Source of the DNA: Rhodoferax sp.
GTDB lineage: Bacteria; Pseudomonadota; Gammaproteobacteria; Burkholderiales; Burkholderiaceae_C
DNA length: 64,000 nucleotides
Direction: 5' to 3'
Assembly: GCF_023700745.1 (NCBI RefSeq)
Contig: NZ_JAMPYG010000006.1
Span: 89,502-153,501, forward strand
Part shown: one piece after another, positions 36,411 through 45,651 of the stretch
How positions within the stretch are numbered: the first letter of the stretch is position 1
Layout of the letters: each line of letters opens with the position of its first letter
Translations under genes and position numbers: made by a program
The notes under the pieces: generated by a model
Databases searched by the model: none
What the model was told of the DNA's origin: nothing
Seen by the model: the letters and a program-made list of their open reading frames with translations, nothing else

Positions 36411-36760
36411 GACAGTCGATACGACAGGTGGTGCCACAGGTGCAACAAAATGCGTGACAGGCGAAGCAAAATGCAACGACAGGCGTGCTGACAGGCGAAT
36501 AAATTCACCAGCAGCGTGGAAATACCCTGCCTTACGCATGTGATTATTTGCATCGGACGTTCCCAACTCGTGAATGGCCACGGCAGGTGACATGACAGGT
36601 GACTCGACAGGCGACACAACCATGCACGACAGTCGTTCTGACAGGCGAATCAATTTCGTCAGTGCATAGGCGACAGGCAAATCGACAGGCGAACCAGAAT
36701 GCACAACGACAGGCGTGCTGACAGGCAAATCATTTCACCAACAGCATGGGAGTGACAGAA
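36411..36760. repeat. Cluster of GACAGGCG repeats with 12-bp period
   Basis: About 15 copies of GACAGGCG or close variants (GACAGGTG, GACAGTCG, GACAGGCA). Neighbouring copies are spaced 12 bp in at least six places (36411/36423/36435, 36478/36490, 36594/36606, 36628/36640, 36672/36684, 36708/36720). A larger block from ATGCA..GACAGGCG to CACCAGCAG appears at about 36470, again weaker near 36622 and again near 36700. Either iteron-like binding sites or a worn coding repeat (xxPV on the minus strand). Not a CRISPR array. Confidence 0.65.
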
Positions 36761-36762
36761 AC

Positions 36763-36999
36763 TCACTGTGCAGGGTAAGGGCCTTGTGCCCACGTCTTCT
36801 GCTGCGCATAAAACTTGGCAGCGGCCCCCTGCTCAGGGCGATACCCCGAGACCCCAGTCAACCAACGATTAGCATGTCGCGCTTCGCTTGACTCGTCCTT
36901 GCCTGGTGTATTGCAAACTATTCTGTCGTTGGCCAGCACGACAAGGTGCCGGTGGTCAGGAATTCCTGCAGGGAATTGATGCAAAGGACAAACATGCAT
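36763..36999 (-). CDS. Small hypothetical protein
   Basis: 78 residues: HLVVLANDRIVCNTPGKDESSEARHANRWLTGVSGYRPEQGAAAKFYAQQKTWAQG. Balanced composition suggests coding, but there is no good ribosome site and no recognised family. Lies between the 12-bp repeats and the integrase. Confidence 0.35.
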   Translation of the reverse strand: MHVCPLHQFPAGIPDHRHLVVLANDRIVCNTPGKDESSEARHANRWLTGVSGYRPEQGAAAKFYAQQKTWAQGPYPAQ

Positions 37000-37034
37000 G
37001 AATTAGTGAATAAATCAACCTCCTCATATAGAAC

Positions 37035-37138
37035 TGCCCCCACTTTGCCTCCACTCCGCCCACAATTTGCCCCCACTCCCAAAACAGCCGCAAACCCGCA
37101 TGGTTGCTAGGTTTCGCCCGTTTACACCCACTGCCCCC
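37035..37138. repeat. TGCCCCC repeats near right island end
   Basis: TGCCCCC at 37035, 37068 and 37132, with related TGCCTCC between. These are the complement of the GGGGGCA repeats at 9248-9330. They lie just downstream of the integrase stop. Confidence 0.5.
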
Positions 37139-37193
37139 ACGTTTTCAGCGGGTATCAGCTGGTAAAAATGGCAAAACTTGCCGGGCGGGCGCA

Positions 37194-38399
37194 TCAGGCG
37201 GCCCGCTTCTTCATTTTCAGAACCTTGCCAGTCTTGCGCCCGTCAAGGTAATCAGCCCACCATTGCATCAGTTTGACGCGGTCATCAAGGTAGGTCGAGC
37301 GGTGGTAAGCGGCTCGCACGCCGTTGCGTTCAACGTGGGCTAACTGGCGCTCGATTACGTCCGGGTTCCAATTGCATTCATTGGCCACCGTGGAAAAAAG
37401 CGCACGGAAACCGTGGGCAGTAGCGGTACCTTTGAAGCCCATGCGTGCCAGGGCCGAATTGAAGGTATTTTCAGACAATGACTTGCTGGGATAGAACGGG
37501 CTTGGGAACACCAGCTCGCGATCACCGCTCAGGGATTGCATGGTGCGCAGTACCTCCACGGCTTGCCGTGACAGTGGCACGCGGTGCTCAAGCTTCATTT
37601 TCATTCGCACCGCCGGGATGATCCACAGCGCCGCGTCAAGGTCAAACTCTGCCCATAGCGCCCCGCGTGTTTCGCCGGGCCGGGTTGCGGTCAGCATCAG
37701 CAGCCGCAAAGCGTTCACGGTGTGGGGGTCGCCGTCATAGGCCGCCAGTTTGGCCAGGAATGCGGGTAGGTCGCTATCTGCCAGTGCCGGGCGGTGTGTC
37801 ACGTGCCGGGGTTTGAGTATTTCAGACGGCACCAGATCAACCATCGGGTTTGATTCGATGCGCTCATGGGTCACCGCCCAACGGTAAACCGCCTTGACTC
37901 GCTTCAAAACCCGGTCCGCCTGGTCAGCCGCGCCTCGTGCCTCTACCTTTTTTACCGCTGACATGACCTCGCCAGGTTTAATGCTGGCGATAGGCCGCGC
38001 GCCCAGCGTCGGGAAAATGTCAGCTTCAAGGGATGCGCGAATGCGGGCAAGTGTCACGGGTGCCCAGCGGGCCGCCTGGTGGATCAACCAGTCACGGGAA
38101 ACCGCCTCAAGCGTATTCACGGTTTCTTGTACCACCTTGGCCTTTTCGGCTTTGCGTAATGCGCCGGGATCGCAGCCGCCCTTGAGGGTTTTGCGGGCAT
38201 CGCTTGCCAGGTCGCGGGCGGCCTTGAGACTTACCGTGGGGTACACGCCCAGCGCCAGGAGTTTTTCTTTTCCGCCGTGCCGGAACTTCAAGCGCCAGTA
38301 ACGCCCGCCCGCTTTGGTCAGATCAAGGAAAAGCCCGCCGCCGTCAAAGTATTTACCGGGCTCTGTCAGGTTGCGTAGCTGCGCATCGGTCAGGGGCAT
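37194..38399 (-). CDS. P4-type tyrosine integrase of the island
   Basis: 401 residues from the ATG at 38399 (AAGGA eight bases ahead); upstream in-frame codons to 38450 run through the repeat block. N-terminal DUF4102 arm-binding domain (LRNLTEPGKYFDGGGLFLDL... LGVYPTVSLKAARD), core-binding domain, catalytic domain with Arg in TATRPGETRG (about 240), HGFR (about 329-332), QLAHVE (about 355) and Tyr in YHRSTYLDDR (about 370). All catalytic residues are present. It points away from attR, which lies 95 bp upstream of the start; GGGGGTAY repeats overlap its promoter and may allow self-control. Confidence 0.95.
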   Translation of the reverse strand: MPLTDAQLRNLTEPGKYFDGGGLFLDLTKAGGRYWRLKFRHGGKEKLLALGVYPTVSLKAARDLASDARKTLKGGCDPGALRKAEKAKVVQETVNTLEAVSRDWLIHQAARWAPVTLARIRASLEADIFPTLGARPIASIKPGEVMSAVKKVEARGAADQADRVLKRVKAVYRWAVTHERIESNPMVDLVPSEILKPRHVTHRPALADSDLPAFLAKLAAYDGDPHTVNALRLLMLTATRPGETRGALWAEFDLDAALWIIPAVRMKMKLEHRVPLSRQAVEVLRTMQSLSGDRELVFPSPFYPSKSLSENTFNSALARMGFKGTATAHGFRALFSTVANECNWNPDVIERQLAHVERNGVRAAYHRSTYLDDRVKLMQWWADYLDGRKTGKVLKMKKRAA

Positions 38400-38420
38400 G
38401 ATAGGCATCCTTTGCAATTT

Positions 38421-38443
38421 GGGGGTACATTTGGGGGTATTTT
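38421..38443. repeat. GGGGGTAY repeat pair upstream of integrase (right end)
   Basis: GGGGGTAC at 38421-38428 and GGGGGTAT at 38433-38440, 12 bp apart, inside a 23-bp block equal to 8995-9017 and in the same direction. Position between attR and int fits arm-type sites and operator use. Confidence 0.75.
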
Positions 38444-38493
38444 CTGCCACCGAACGCCAAAAAGCTAGGATTCATGAGGGTTACAGGTTGATT

Positions 38494-38516
38494 TTCGATT
38501 CCTGTCGGCGGGACCA
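38494..38516 (+). repeat. Island right attachment core (attR)
   Basis: Exact copy of the last 23 bases of the tRNA-Arg gene, including CCA. The 5' part of the tRNA is absent, so no working tRNA is made here. accD ends 18 bp further on, so core sequence resumes at once. Confidence 0.92.
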
Positions 38517-38533
38517 CATTCACACAGCAGCGC

Positions 38534-39406
38534 TCACGCCACCGCGTCCGCGCTCTGGCGCGTCAGCATGGCCAGCGTGTTGGCGATGGTCTTGCGCAAT
38601 TCCCGGCGATCACAAATCAGGTCCACAGCGCCCTTGGTCTGCAGGAATTCAGCGCGCTGAAAACCTTCGGGCAGTTTGACGCGCACCGTCGATTCAATCA
38701 CGCGCGGCCCGGCAAAACCGATCAGGGCCTTGGGTTCGGCAATCACCACATCACCCAGAAAGGCAAAACCGGCACTGACACCACCCATCGTCGGATCGGT
38801 CAGCACGCTGATGAATGGCAAGCCATTTTTGGCCAGGTGCGTGAGTGATGCATTGGTTTTTGCCATCTGCATCAGGCTCAGCAAACCTTCCTGCATGCGC
38901 GCACCACCGGTGGCGGTAAAACAGACAAACGGCACTTTTTGCTCAATGGCCGTGTGCACACCGCGCACAAAACGCTCACCCACCACCGAACCCATGCTGC
39001 CGCCCATGAATTCAAATTCAAAACAGGCCGCGACCAGACCGATTCCCAGCACCGATCCTCCGATGACCACCAGTGCGTCGGTTTCCCCGGTGTTTTCCAG
39101 CGCTTCTTTCAGGCGTTCGGGGTACTTGCGGCTGTCCTTGAACTTGAGCGCATCCACCGGTAACACTTCCTGGCCGATTTCATAGCGGCCCTCGTTGTCC
39201 AGAAAGAAATTCAACCGCGCCCGCGCCCCGATGCGGTGGTGGTGGCTACAACTTGGACACACATTCTGGTTTTGCTCGAGGTCGGTTTTGTAGAGCACCG
39301 TGTCACAGCTGGGGCATTTGATCCACAACCCGCCCGGCACGCTGCGGCGGTCTTCCGGATTGGTATGCTGGATTTTGGGGGGAAGCAGTTTTTCAAGCCA
39401 ACTCAT
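38534..39406 (-). CDS. accD: Acetyl-CoA carboxylase carboxyltransferase subunit beta
   Basis: 290 residues. N-terminal zinc ribbon with four Cys ([24 protein letters not shown]), then the crotonase-like carboxyltransferase fold with [21 protein letters not shown] and [36 protein letters not shown]. With AccA it transfers CO2 from biotin to acetyl-CoA to make malonyl-CoA. It is the last gene of the fimV-truA-trp-accD run, 35 bases after trpA. Confidence 0.97.
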   Translation of the reverse strand: MSWLEKLLPPKIQHTNPEDRRSVPGGLWIKCPSCDTVLYKTDLEQNQNVCPSCSHHHRIGARARLNFFLDNEGRYEIGQEVLPVDALKFKDSRKYPERLKEALENTGETDALVVIGGSVLGIGLVAACFEFEFMGGSMGSVVGERFVRGVHTAIEQKVPFVCFTATGGARMQEGLLSLMQMAKTNASLTHLAKNGLPFISVLTDPTMGGVSAGFAFLGDVVIAEPKALIGFAGPRVIESTVRVKLPEGFQRAEFLQTKGAVDLICDRRELRKTIANTLAMLTRQSADAVA

Positions 39407-39441
39407 GGGGAATCCTTGTCAGTCTTTTGGAAAATGGCGAA

Positions 39442-40272
39442 TTATGAATCGAGGGCGGAGCGGATCTCGCGCAGGAACTTTTCGGCCGTGACGGCCACCT
39501 GATCGCGCGGCTGCCCGTCAATGAGCTGGATGATACGACTGCCGATCACCACCGCATCTGCCACACGGCTGATGGCGCGGGCCGTGCTGGCGTCGCGGAT
39601 GCCAAAACCCACACCCACCGGCACGCTAACATGCTGGCGAATGCGCGGCAGCATGGCCTCGACCGCGTCGGTGTCGAGCGCGCCCGAACCAGTAACACCT
39701 TTGAGCGACACGTAGTAAACATAGCCACTGGCAATGCGGGCCACCTGCTGCATGCGTTCGTCTGTTGAGGTTGGCGCCAGCAAAAAAATCAGATCCATCT
39801 GCTTTGCTTTGAGCTCGGCGGCAAACTCTTCACATTCTTCAGGCGGGTAGTCGACGATGAGCACACCGTCGACACCTGCCGCTGCGGCGTCCTGCACAAA
39901 GGCGCTGGTGCCTGCCTGGGTATCAGCCCGCCGGTGCTTTTGGCTGTAGCGCTCCACCGGGTTGGCGTAGCCCATCAGCACCACCGGTGTGCTGTTGTTG
40001 GTCTGACGGAATTCACGTACCATGGCCAGCACCTGTACCAGGCCGATCCCGGCAGCCAGCGCCTTGTCGCCGGCTTGCTGAATGACCGGGCCGTCAGCGC
40101 TGGGGTCGGAAAAAGGCACGCCGAGCTCGATCACGTCGGCGCCGCCCGCAACGAAAGCATGCATCAGCTCAGGGGTGACGTCGGCGTAGGGAAAACCGGC
40201 GGTGACAAACGGAATCAGCGCCTTGCGGCCCTGGGCTTGCAACCGGGTAAACGTAGCGGCAATGCGGCTCAT
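39442..40272 (-). CDS. trpA: Tryptophan synthase alpha subunit
   Basis: 276 residues from the ATG at 40272, which overlaps the trpB stop. TIM barrel: [35 protein letters not shown] with catalytic Glu and Asp60-type residue, [22 protein letters not shown]. It cleaves indole-3-glycerol phosphate and feeds indole to TrpB. An insert ([19 protein letters not shown]) is present where many TrpA are shorter; I take it as a lineage feature. Confidence 0.97.
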   Translation of the reverse strand: MSRIAATFTRLQAQGRKALIPFVTAGFPYADVTPELMHAFVAGGADVIELGVPFSDPSADGPVIQQAGDKALAAGIGLVQVLAMVREFRQTNNSTPVVLMGYANPVERYSQKHRRADTQAGTSAFVQDAAAAGVDGVLIVDYPPEECEEFAAELKAKQMDLIFLLAPTSTDERMQQVARIASGYVYYVSLKGVTGSGALDTDAVEAMLPRIRQHVSVPVGVGFGIRDASTARAISRVADAVVIGSRIIQLIDGQPRDQVAVTAEKFLREIRSALDS

Positions 40273-41564
40273 TTGACAACCTTCACAATGGCTTCGTCCG
40301 CAGCCAGACCACCCTTGACGGACTGACCCTGGCAACTGGGACGACAGAAAAAATCGGCGTGACTCAGGTCGGCCACCGTGCCGATGTCCTTGTCACCGCG
40401 GCCCGACAGGTTGACCAGGATCGACTGGTCGGGTCGCATGGTTTTGGCCAGCTTCATGGCGTAGGCCACGGCGTGGCTGGATTCCAGCGCCGGAATGATG
40501 CCCTCGGTGCGGCACAGGTAGTGGAAGGCCTCCAGCGCCTCGGTGTCGGTGATGCCGACGTACTGGGCACGGCCAATGTCGTGCAGGTAAGCGTGTTCGG
40601 GGCCGACACCGGGGTAGTCGAGGCCGGCGCTGATGCTGTGCGTTTCAGTAACCTGGCCGTTGTCGTCCTGCAGCACATAGGTGCGGTTGCCGTGCAGCAC
40701 GCCGGGGCTGCCACGCTGGATGGAGGCCGAGTGGCGGCCAGAGTCCATGCCTTCGCCTGCCGCCTCGACGCCAATCAGCTGCGTGGTTTCATGCGCAATG
40801 TAGGGGTAAAAAATGCCCATGGCATTGCTGCCGCCGCCGACGCATGCGACAACGGCATCCGGCTGACCGGTCTGACAGCCAGCGGCCTGCAGCATCTCGG
40901 GCATTTGCACCAGGCATTCCTTGCCGATGACACTTTGGAAATCGCGCACCATCATCGGGTAGGGGTGCGGGCCGGCCACGGTGCCGATGATGTAGAAGGT
41001 GCTGTCAACGTTGGCGACCCAGTCGCGCATGGCTTCGTTGAGCGCGTCCTTCAGTGTGCAACTGCCGCTGGTGACTGGCACCACGGTGGCGCCGAGCAAT
41101 TTCATGCGGTAGACATTGGGGCTTTGGCGCTTGACGTCTTCGCTGCCCATGTAGACCACGCATTCGAGGCCGTAGCGCGCGCAGATGGTGGCGGTGGCCA
41201 CGCCATGCTGGCCGGCGCCGGTTTCAGCAATGATGCGCGGCTTGCCCATGCGCTTGGCCAGCATGGCCTGGCCAATGGTGTTGTTGATCTTGTGCGCGCC
41301 GGTGTGATTGAGGTCTTCACGTTTCAGGAAAATTTGCGCCCCGCCCTGCTCCCGGCTCATACGCGCGGCATGGTAAACCGGGCTGGGGCGACCGACAAAA
41401 TGCGCCAGCTCGTAGTTGAATTCAGCGACAAATTCAGGGTCGAACTGGTACCTGGCGTAAGCCGCCTTGAGCTCGTTGATGGCATGGGTCAGCGTCTCGG
41501 AGGCAAAACTGCCACCATAGATGCCGAAGTGACCGCGCAGGTCGGGTTGTTGGTAAGTAAACAT
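40269..41564 (-). CDS. trpB: Tryptophan synthase beta subunit
   Basis: 431 residues. PLP enzyme: [14 protein letters not shown] with the Schiff-base Lys, [28 protein letters not shown] for phosphate binding. It joins indole with serine to form tryptophan. A Cys-containing C-terminal tail of about 25 residues ([27 protein letters not shown]) is longer than in E. coli. Overlaps trpA by four bases. Confidence 0.97.
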   Translation of the reverse strand: MFTYQQPDLRGHFGIYGGSFASETLTHAINELKAAYARYQFDPEFVAEFNYELAHFVGRPSPVYHAARMSREQGGAQIFLKREDLNHTGAHKINNTIGQAMLAKRMGKPRIIAETGAGQHGVATATICARYGLECVVYMGSEDVKRQSPNVYRMKLLGATVVPVTSGSCTLKDALNEAMRDWVANVDSTFYIIGTVAGPHPYPMMVRDFQSVIGKECLVQMPEMLQAAGCQTGQPDAVVACVGGGSNAMGIFYPYIAHETTQLIGVEAAGEGMDSGRHSASIQRGSPGVLHGNRTYVLQDDNGQVTETHSISAGLDYPGVGPEHAYLHDIGRAQYVGITDTEALEAFHYLCRTEGIIPALESSHAVAYAMKLAKTMRPDQSILVNLSGRGDKDIGTVADLSHADFFCRPSCQGQSVKGGLAADEAIVKVVK

Positions 41565-41567
41565 GGG

Positions 41568-42290
41568 TTAGGGCCTGACTAAATTGAGTTGAAGGTCTGC
41601 CTGACGGACGGCGGCAACAAACTCACGGATTCTGAGGGGGTCCTTGATGCCTTTTTGTCCCGGCACCTCGACCCCGGAGCTGATGTCAACCGACAGCGTT
41701 TTGCAGCGCGGGCGCAGCTGCAGGATGCCGTCGATCACGTTGGCAGCGTTCAGCCCACCACTCAAGACGAGGTGAGCGTTGACGTTTGGAGGAAGCAGTG
41801 ACCAATTGAATGCGTGCCCGCCGCCGCCATACCCGTCCACTTGCGCGTCGAGCAGGAGGCCTTGGGCCTGTGAATAATCTTGCGCGAATTTTAAGAGATC
41901 AAAGCCGCGGCCGGCTTCCCCCAGGGGAATTCGTGCCGCACGCAGGTACGGACGCTGGCACTGCACACTGGCGGCCCAGCAGGCTTGCGGCGATTCGTCA
42001 CCATGGAATTGAAGGATGGCACCCGGCACCTGGGCGCTGGCAGCAGTGATGTTGGCCAGCGTTTCGTTGACAAACAGCAGCACCGGCGTGACGAAGGGCG
42101 GCAGTCGACGGGCCAGTTCTGCCGCACGCGCGGCAGCGACAGCGCGCGGGCTTTTGGTGTACAGCACAAAGCCCAGGGCATCAACGCCTGCGGCCACGGC
42201 AGCGTCGACATCAGCCTCGCGGGTGAGGCCGCAGATCTTGATGCGGGTGCGGTGCAGGCCCGGCAAGGCCGGTTCGACAGTCGGGTTCAT
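41568..42290 (-). CDS. trpF: Phosphoribosylanthranilate isomerase
   Basis: 240 residues from the ATG at 42290, which overlaps the truA stop as ATGA. TIM barrel: TRIKICGLTREADVDAAV with the catalytic Cys, LQFHGDESPQACW, LVLSGGLNAANV with the Asp region, VDISSGVEVPGQKG. It performs the Amadori step of tryptophan synthesis. trpB follows after three bases. Confidence 0.95.
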   Translation of the reverse strand: MNPTVEPALPGLHRTRIKICGLTREADVDAAVAAGVDALGFVLYTKSPRAVAAARAAELARRLPPFVTPVLLFVNETLANITAASAQVPGAILQFHGDESPQACWAASVQCQRPYLRAARIPLGEAGRGFDLLKFAQDYSQAQGLLLDAQVDGYGGGGHAFNWSLLPPNVNAHLVLSGGLNAANVIDGILQLRPRCKTLSVDISSGVEVPGQKGIKDPLRIREFVAAVRQADLQLNLVRP

Positions 42291-43093
42291 GGCAATCCAT
42301 CGAGCAAGAGGGAATCTTCGGGCAAACCCCATTGTGGGTCATAACGGGGCCCCAAAAAGTACAGGCCGTCGGGTGAAAACGTGGGCGCGGCGGCATCGCG
42401 GTCGCGCGCTTGCATGACCTGCTGCATCCATTCCACGGGCTGGCGCTGTTCGCCAATGTAGAGCAGGCAGCCCATGATGTTGCGGATCATGTGATGCAAA
42501 AACGCATTGGCCTCAAACTCGAAACGCCAATAGGCACCACGCCGGGAAATTCCAATGCGCAGCATGTTCTTGACGGGCGACAAAGCCTGACAGGCACTGG
42601 CCCGAAACGAGGTGAAATCATGCTCACCAATGAGTTGTTGCGCGGCCTGCTGCATCAGATCGATTTGCAGGGGGCGGTAGACCCAGCCCACCCGGCCCTG
42701 ATCCAGACTGGGGCGCACCGGCGACTGCAACACCACATACACATAACGACGCGAGGTCGCACTGGCACGGCAGTGAAACGCCCTGGGCACCACCCTGGCC
42801 CACTGCACCGCGATGTCGCGTGGCAGCAAGGCGTTGGGGCCGCGCACCCAGGCGGCCTCAGGGCGATCCAGCGGGGTGTCGAAATGCACCACCTGCATCA
42901 GGCCGTGTACACCCGCATCCGTGCGGCCCGCGCACAGGGTGGAAACCCGGTGATTGGCAAAACGTGACAAGGCTTTTTCGAGTTGGTCCTGCACGGTTTG
43001 CCCGGACGGCTGGCTTTGCCAACCCTGGTAATGCCCGCCGTGGTAGCTGATCCCTAATGCGACACGGACAAGTGCGGGCGGCTCACGTCCCAT
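42287..43093 (-). CDS. truA: tRNA pseudouridine synthase A (38-40)
   Basis: 268 residues: VALGISYHGGHYQGWQSQPSGQTVQDQLEKAL, CAGRTDAGVHGLMQVVHFDT with the catalytic Asp, FEFEANAFLHHMIRNIMGCLLYIG. It converts U38-40 of tRNA anticodon arms to pseudouridine. Between fimV and trpF, a gene order known from many beta- and gammaproteobacteria. Confidence 0.96.
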   Translation of the reverse strand: MGREPPALVRVALGISYHGGHYQGWQSQPSGQTVQDQLEKALSRFANHRVSTLCAGRTDAGVHGLMQVVHFDTPLDRPEAAWVRGPNALLPRDIAVQWARVVPRAFHCRASATSRRYVYVVLQSPVRPSLDQGRVGWVYRPLQIDLMQQAAQQLIGEHDFTSFRASACQALSPVKNMLRIGISRRGAYWRFEFEANAFLHHMIRNIMGCLLYIGEQRQPVEWMQQVMQARDRDAAAPTFSPDGLYFLGPRYDPQWGLPEDSLLLDGLP

Positions 43094-43105
43094 CCGTGAC
43101 GACCA

Positions 43106-45457
43106 TCAAATTTGGCTCAGCACCAGTTGTGCCCGGGCCTTGAGGGGACCATCATCAGCCTCGTTGATAACCTGCTGAATCAATTCACGTGCACCTTCAT
43201 CGTCACCATTTGCCCTGAATTCTTTGGCCAGTGCCAATTTAGATTCCAGCGCATCAGCATTGGTCATGAATGGCTGCTGGGTCGGCACGACATCATTGTC
43301 GTCCAGGTCAAGCGACAAATTGTCAAAGTCAAATTCCATCATGTCGAGGGGCTGGCTGGCAGCCGTCGGGGCGGTGGCTTCGCCCACTGGCCCGGAACTG
43401 GTTGAAGCCGTCTCCGGTTCTGGCAGAGAACTCTCTGCGATGACAGGCAGCGCTGACCCGGCAGATCCCGCCACATCAATCGGCTTCGGTTCATCCAGCG
43501 AAAAATCAAGATCAAAATCCAGATCCAGCGCATGGTCAGCCGCGGTGTCATGAATCCCGCTGAGCGCAACTTCCGTCGCACCCGCCGACGGGATAGCAGG
43601 CAGAGGTGGCATTGGCGATGCGGCCGTCTCGGCGACCGGTTGCCCTCCCGCCAGGTACATGGTGTTACCTGGTTCCAACACCAGCCCGGTCGTACAAATC
43701 TGAGCCCATTGAGGTGCGTTGTTTTTCAGCAGGGGATAAGCAAGGGCCGCCATGGCTGCATAAGATGCAGCATCCTCGCGTTTGGCATAGATGGCCAACA
43801 GTTTCTGATGAATCGCCAAGCGCTCAGGCTGCTTCCGCAGGGCTTCCTTCAAGATGTCCTCCGCCTGTTCGTCACGTCCGTAAGCCAGGTAAACATCGGC
43901 CTCAGTCAACGGGTCGGTATCTGTATCTTCTACCGCATCCAGCTGGCTGCTTGGGTACACCATCGCAGAACTTGTCACCGATGACTCTTGCGTGTCCACT
44001 TTCTGGCCACCACTGTTGCCAAAAAATGACTCGGCCTGAAAAGCACTTTCAATAAAGGAGTCATCGTCAGCTGCTGCTTGTTTCTGGCGTTGACGGACTT
44101 TGTAAAAACCCAAACCGGCCAGTAACGCCAGCAGGGAGGTGGCACTTGCCGGCAACAAGGGGTTGTCCATCAGCGCATCCAAGAAACTGGAGGCTGGCTC
44201 AGGCACGATGGCCGGGGGCATCGTTGCGAGTTTCGGAGAAACCGGCTTTTCAGCGCCAGGTGCCGAGACAGGTGCAACAGCCATCGGAGCTGCAGAGCCA
44301 TTGGCTGTACCTGAAGCTGCACCAGCAGCAGCCAGGGATGCAGCTGTTTGCGCCAGTTGATTGAGTTCGCTGGTGTTTTGACTGATCTGTGCGGCCCGTT
44401 TGGCACTGTCTTCGGCATTGCGGTCCAAAGCCAGTTGTTCGAGGTCCGTCGTGCTTTGAACCGACCCCTTGGACAAGGTCAGCTTGTCGGGTATTTGTGC
44501 TGCCGGTTTTTTGTCTTCCACCGTGGCCTTGATGGTACCGCTGACGTTGCGCTCGGCAGGAGCCAGATCAGTCACATTCGCGTTGTTGGCAAGCGAAAGC
44601 CGGTAACGATTGAAGTCCTGGCTCTGCGCTGTGATGATTTGGCTGGCTTGGGTTGCAGAAACCACCGTGGCCTGCTTTTCAGTGGGCAGCGCCAGGATAG
44701 CGCCAGCTTTGATACGGTTGACATTGCCCTCAATAAAAGCATTGGGGTTGCCGCGCTGCATGGCCACCAGCATTTGATCCAAGGACACATTGGACACCAT
44801 GTGGGTCCTGGCAATTTTGCTGGCGGTATCGCCCGCTCGCACCGTCACCTTTTTACTCGCGTTGCTGGCCACCGCCGGCGCAGATTTAGGCTCAACGGCG
44901 ACTGCGGGTTGGCGCCTTTCAGGCGGACTTGCCTGTGGTGCAGAACGCGGCGGCAGAGCCTGCCGGGGCACGGTCACGGATGATGGTGCGGCAAGGGGCG
45001 CAGGCAAAGTTGAAGTCAGTGGCTGCGCCATCGGCGTCGGACGCATATTGGGTGGATCAAACAGCATGGTGTAGTTGCGAACCACGCGGCCGCTATGCCA
45101 ACCGGCATCCAGGATCAGGTCCACAAATGGCTCCTGAACCAATCGATCGTTGCTCAGGCGCAAGTAGGTACGGCCATCAGGTCGTTTTTGCAACACCATC
45201 CTGAGGCCGGTCAGAACCGGGCTGTAATCAAGCCCTGCAGACCTGAAATTTGCCGGCGAAGCAACTTGAACCTTGAGCGAGGCCGCCTCTTCCGCATTGA
45301 TATCCGGAATGTCAATTTCAGCATTCAAAGGCTCACCCAAAGCAGATTGAACGGTGATTCGTCCAAGCGACAGGGCCAGCGCATTGGTTCCACTCAAAGC
45401 CAAAAGCGTTGCAAACGTCACGGCCTTGAGTTCCCATCGACAGGACTTAACAATCAA
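43106..45457 (-). CDS. fimV: FimV-like LysM/TPR cell-pole protein
   Basis: 783 residues. TTG start with GGAG six bases ahead. Signal peptide (VTFATLLALSGTNALALS), the N-terminal FimV domain (LGRITVQSALGEPLNAEIDI...), a LysM-type peptidoglycan-binding part around 205-260 (VTVRAGDTASKIARTHM...), an Ala-rich stretch, one membrane helix near 440 (LLPASATSLLALLAGLGFYKV), then an acidic cytoplasmic part with TPR-like ADVYLAYGRDEQAEDILKEAL and the C-terminal FimV motif (ALESKLALAKEFRANGDDEGARELI). FimV organises polar type IV pili and signalling. Twelve bases before truA. Confidence 0.9.
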   Translation of the reverse strand: MIVKSCRWELKAVTFATLLALSGTNALALSLGRITVQSALGEPLNAEIDIPDINAEEAASLKVQVASPANFRSAGLDYSPVLTGLRMVLQKRPDGRTYLRLSNDRLVQEPFVDLILDAGWHSGRVVRNYTMLFDPPNMRPTPMAQPLTSTLPAPLAAPSSVTVPRQALPPRSAPQASPPERRQPAVAVEPKSAPAVASNASKKVTVRAGDTASKIARTHMVSNVSLDQMLVAMQRGNPNAFIEGNVNRIKAGAILALPTEKQATVVSATQASQIITAQSQDFNRYRLSLANNANVTDLAPAERNVSGTIKATVEDKKPAAQIPDKLTLSKGSVQSTTDLEQLALDRNAEDSAKRAAQISQNTSELNQLAQTAASLAAAGAASGTANGSAAPMAVAPVSAPGAEKPVSPKLATMPPAIVPEPASSFLDALMDNPLLPASATSLLALLAGLGFYKVRQRQKQAAADDDSFIESAFQAESFFGNSGGQKVDTQESSVTSSAMVYPSSQLDAVEDTDTDPLTEADVYLAYGRDEQAEDILKEALRKQPERLAIHQKLLAIYAKREDAASYAAMAALAYPLLKNNAPQWAQICTTGLVLEPGNTMYLAGGQPVAETAASPMPPLPAIPSAGATEVALSGIHDTAADHALDLDFDLDFSLDEPKPIDVAGSAGSALPVIAESSLPEPETASTSSGPVGEATAPTAASQPLDMMEFDFDNLSLDLDDNDVVPTQQPFMTNADALESKLALAKEFRANGDDEGARELIQQVINEADDGPLKARAQLVLSQI

Positions 45458-45651
45458 TTTTTACTCCAGTTTTCAACCCGTAAAAGACAGGAACACGCCC
45501 AAGCCTCAATGCCCTTAAATGACACACGCCGATATGCGCTCAGCGGTATGGACACAGGGGCTGTCAGCTGGCGATTCTATAGGGTGAAATGAGCTCCCGG
45601 GTGGCCTTCAGATGCATCCCATGTCTTTCATGCAGGTGCATCTGACACCGT

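Larger units (their letters stand above)
8859..38516. mobile_element. 29.6-kb integrative genomic island in tRNA-Arg(CCU)
   Basis: Bounded by the 23-bp direct repeat of the tRNA 3' end, with a P4-type integrase (37194-38399) whose 5' end faces the right repeat. Both ends carry the same GGGGGTAY arm-like repeats and related GGGGGCA repeats. Cargo: DUF927/AlpA module, type I restriction operon with extra nuclease and primase-helicase, mechanosensitive channels, metal efflux under a riboswitch, and lipid A/phospholipid genes. No conjugation genes (relaxase, T4SS) are seen, so it would need help to move between cells. Several internal fragments of recombinases and other genes suggest stepwise growth. 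Confidence 0.88.

Noticed and set aside
36411..36760. Possible CRISPR array
   Set aside because: The unit is 8-12 bp with no constant spacers or 28-37 bp repeats, and no cas genes are present.
38494..38516. Second tRNA gene
   Set aside because: Only the 3' 23 bases are present; D and anticodon arms are missing, so it is an att duplication.
39900..39960. Insertion in trpA as sign of damage
   Set aside because: The frame is intact, motifs on both sides are present, and such an insert is known to me from related trpA genes.
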